A stretch of DNA of 64,000 nucleotides from Phorcus lineatus (Eukaryota; Mollusca; Gastropoda; Trochida; Trochidae), in contig OV121090.1 of assembly GCA_921293015.1 (NCBI GenBank), forward strand, positions 620,001 to 684,000, written 5' to 3'. The notes beneath the pieces were generated by a model, which was not told the DNA's origin, did not search any database, and was given only the letters and a program-made list of their open reading frames with translations. Position 1 is the first letter of the stretch. Every line of letters starts with the position of its first letter. A program made the translations under genes and the position numbers. This document shows positions 61,795 to 64,000 of the stretch, piece after piece.

Positions 61795-62458
61795 CTGTGA
61801 AAACAAATAAACTCTTAGAAAAACAACAGAAAAGAAACAACTCCAATACCAATTTCTAAAAGCAATATGACTGACAAAATCCCTAACATACATATTGAAA
61901 GGAAGGTATGGGACAACAAATGGAAATATTGAGGGGAAAACGGGTAAGGATTTCAAGTCTCTCTTGTCATGGATTGACAATATATATGCTTTACCTATGT
62001 TTATGGAAATCCTTTGATAATCTGAAGCACAAGAATTGTCATAATATATCTTGAAATACAAACACATTCTAAACTTATAAATGCCTATATTACCCATATG
62101 GGAAGTTGGACACAGGGTATTATTTTTCCTGTAAGTCACACGGGAGTTACACACTTTCTTGGCATTTGATTGGTTGATGTGAACCAATGAAAATAAACGT
62201 TTTGCCGGAACTATTTCATTCATCTTTCATAATTTTCCCGACTGGTAATTTGTTTACAAATATTCTGCATTTTAACAATGTGTAATAAGTCCACGTACGT
62301 AGTTGCCATTCGTAATTCCTCTGATGTGCCGCAGCAAAAAAGTGAAATATGTCTGTCAAACTGAACAAAATTTTTAAATTAGCGGTTACTGAAAACTACA
62401 TGTCCTCACGTTTAAGCTATACAGTCGCGAAGATGCGCCTGGTTTCGTTCGATTGTAA

Positions 62459-62510
62459 TGACGTCATAGATACGAACGGGTATGACGTCACAGTAACATC
62501 GGTTACGTCA
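62459..62510. promoter_or_regulatory. Three CRE-like sites in 52 bp
   Basis: Exact TGACGTCA at 62459-62466 and 62483-62490, and TTACGTCA at 62503-62510, with starts spaced 24 and 20 bases apart. About 250-300 bp upstream are opposed CCAAT-type motifs (GATTGGTTGATGTGAACCAATG). This could be a CREB/ATF-responsive promoter or enhancer, or an embedded part of a mobile element. Confidence 0.4.
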
Positions 62511-62882
62511 CAAGAATTTCAGATTGAGCCGTCCCGTAGTATCACTGTAGGGCGTCACTGGCCTCTTCAAATTAACATAAAACGGTTGATAGTTATCAAT
62601 TTGAATTACGATTATGAAAAGAAGGGATATACTTTCAACAACACTTTCATTTAGCTTTTATTTTGAAACTTTTTCACTAATGGCAATTTAGCAGTGCGTA
62701 GGAAAGTGTCAAATAAAGCCGCAGCACACGCGTATGAATTTGGAGATTCGACATCCAAATCCTTTATAGAGAAACGTTTATTTCCATTATATTCGAGTTA
62801 AAGTTTTTAAAAAAAACTTATGGGTAATATAAACAATAACCAACTCGTGACGGGAACGACAGATTATCTTTCCCTCGTTATA

Positions 62883-64000
62883 TTAACCCTTAAGATGCGG
62901 GTCCCGGAATATTCCGGGATGAAATTAGCTTTGCCCGCAAGTCCCCTTAGCGGGATGCGAGTAGCACACTCTATTTTTCTCACGCTAACTAATTATGACC
63001 GCGGGTCTCGGTAGCGGGGCCCGGAAATTTATTGCCTAGCAGTAGTCTCAGTTCAACGCTTGTATTTTCGTTCCGGCTGTCGCTAAGCAACCGTGTTTTG
63101 TTTCGTTGGTGTTCTAAATAATGCGCGAACATGCTCCGAAAGTTATGAGAGTATTGATAATGTTTATCGTACCGAAAATAAACGTTAAAATCACTCAATT
63201 TTTCCCCACTCCCCGCCGCACATGCTAATAGCCTGTGGGCACTTTCTACCCTCTCGCACGAGCTTACCGACCCGCGCTTGCTATCGTTTACTGAGACGCG
63301 TGCATTTTGACCCTATGCACGCCTTCCTATCGCACGTCCTATGCTCTGAACCCTTGGGCGTATTACAATACCGGTTGGATCTTTTGAAAGAGCAGAAAAT
63401 TGTCTTCAATTCAATATAAAATACATAACTACGCCACCTGAAATGAAGATACAGCATGTGCCGCAAAATAGGTGATTTTTACATATTTTTAGTTTTACAC
63501 CATTTTGTCACACCAATCGTCACATGATGTGGTCAACTTATTTTGACAATTTTTATATTATAAGATAGAGAGAAAGATTGTCTTACATTCCATGTAAAAT
63601 TTGTACATGCGCAAAAATAAATAAAGACACAGCAAGCGCCGCACAAAAAGCTAATTTCTCTATTCAAATCATGTAAACTGAACGGCGATTTTGACATGTG
63701 CCTTTATTTCGTTTATATCTTCTCAACAGCTAGGCGTATTTTGAAATTGATTACCTCGTGATAAAGAGGAAATAATTGTCTTCGATTTGATGTAAAAAAG
63801 TTATATGCAGTATATAAAATAAAGATACAGCAAGTGCCGCAAAATTGCGACTTTTCTTTATTCTTTGTGTTTTTACCATTTTCTCGCACTTTATATCACA
63901 TAAAGTTCTCGGGACATTTTGAAATTTCATATATCAAAATATAGAGAAAAGGATGATCTTTATTTCCATATAAAATTTGTATGTAAACGAAAATCAGTAA
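62883..64000. mobile_element. Left end of a piggyBac-like or other TTAA-type repeat element, truncated by the window
   Basis: TTAA (62883-62886) is followed by CCCTTAAGATGCGGG and the perfect 18-bp palindrome TCCCGGAATATTCCGGGA (62902-62919). A start of CCC after TTAA is typical of piggyBac-type ends. From about 63383 the sequence consists of diverged tandem units. No right end is visible, so element identity is tentative. Confidence 0.35.
63383..64000. repeat. Diverged tandem repeat, period about 180-200 bp
   Basis: AGATACAGCA (63447), AGACACAGCA (63625) and AGATACAGCA (63823), each followed by WGYGCCGCA, mark successive units. Each unit also has an ATTGTCTT-like word about 60 bases earlier. 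A fourth unit begins near 63940 and runs off the end. Confidence 0.7.

Larger units (their letters stand above)
61795..64000 (-). other. KATNB1 upstream intron sequence running off the window
   Basis: No WD40 or further linker exon was recognised on the minus strand. The stretch contains a CRE-like cluster (62459-62510) and the left end of a repeat-rich element (62883 onward). The preceding KATNB1 exon should end with one base of a split codon and lies beyond 64000 or was missed. Confidence 0.55.

Noticed and set aside
61765..62223. 152-codon minus-strand ORF near the KATNB1 micro-exon
   Set aside because: It overlaps only the start of the micro-exon in a different reading frame; the rest is AT-rich intron with no recognisable motif.
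62349..62654. 101-codon ORF on the plus strand
   Set aside because: It starts with ATG and is intact, but I recognise no domain. It covers the CRE cluster, and nothing shows it is transcribed.

Overview
This is animal nuclear DNA, almost certainly from a mollusc. It is AT-rich, has long introns flanked by GT/AG splice sites and many short tandem repeats, and holds only two recognisable protein-coding genes, both partial. The mollusc guess rests on a GTGAGTGAGTGAGT...TTTAACGCCGC repeat head near 54.69 kb, a motif I associate with gastropod genomes, and on the general repeat style. It is an inference, not a proof.

Gene 1 (plus strand, about 17.05-41.75 kb) is the 3' part of CBFB, core-binding factor subunit beta, the partner of RUNX transcription factors. 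Two constitutive exons (17053-17169 and 19778-19897) match the exon structure and sequence of the vertebrate gene. The first is the same length (117 bp) and phase as human exon 4 and keeps the RUNX-contact asparagine. A 21.5 kb final intron separates them from the terminal exon at 41419. A probable cassette exon lies at 22927-23048. Its 122 bp length changes the reading frame of the terminal exon, which is open in two frames, so one exon may encode two different C-termini. Exons 1-3 were not found and probably lie upstream of the window.

Gene 2 (minus strand, about 61.8-55.0 kb) is the 3' part of KATNB1, the katanin p80 regulatory subunit: a proline/arginine-rich linker followed by the complete con80 domain, in eight exons whose phases all join. 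The WD40 exons would lie beyond 64 kb. CBFB and KATNB1 are convergent and separated by about 13.5 kb of apparently non-coding DNA.

Layout. 1-17 kb: no exon recognised; five minisatellites or microsatellites and one diverged duplicated segment. 17-41.5 kb: CBFB exons and introns with further tandem repeats, a cluster of RUNX-like motifs, and repeated GTCATGTGAC palindromes. 41.6-55 kb: intergenic, with a miniature LTR element (TRIM-like, with primer-binding site, polypurine tract and pol III-like boxes), a TA-flanked MITE, a hairpin repeat and a 1.9 kb inverted-repeat element. 55-61.8 kb: KATNB1, with a TTAA-flanked element and a TA-flanked MITE in its introns. 61.8-64 kb: a cluster of CRE-like sites and the left end of another repeat-rich element running off the window.

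Most open reading frames in the window are chance or repeat-derived and are not annotated as genes.
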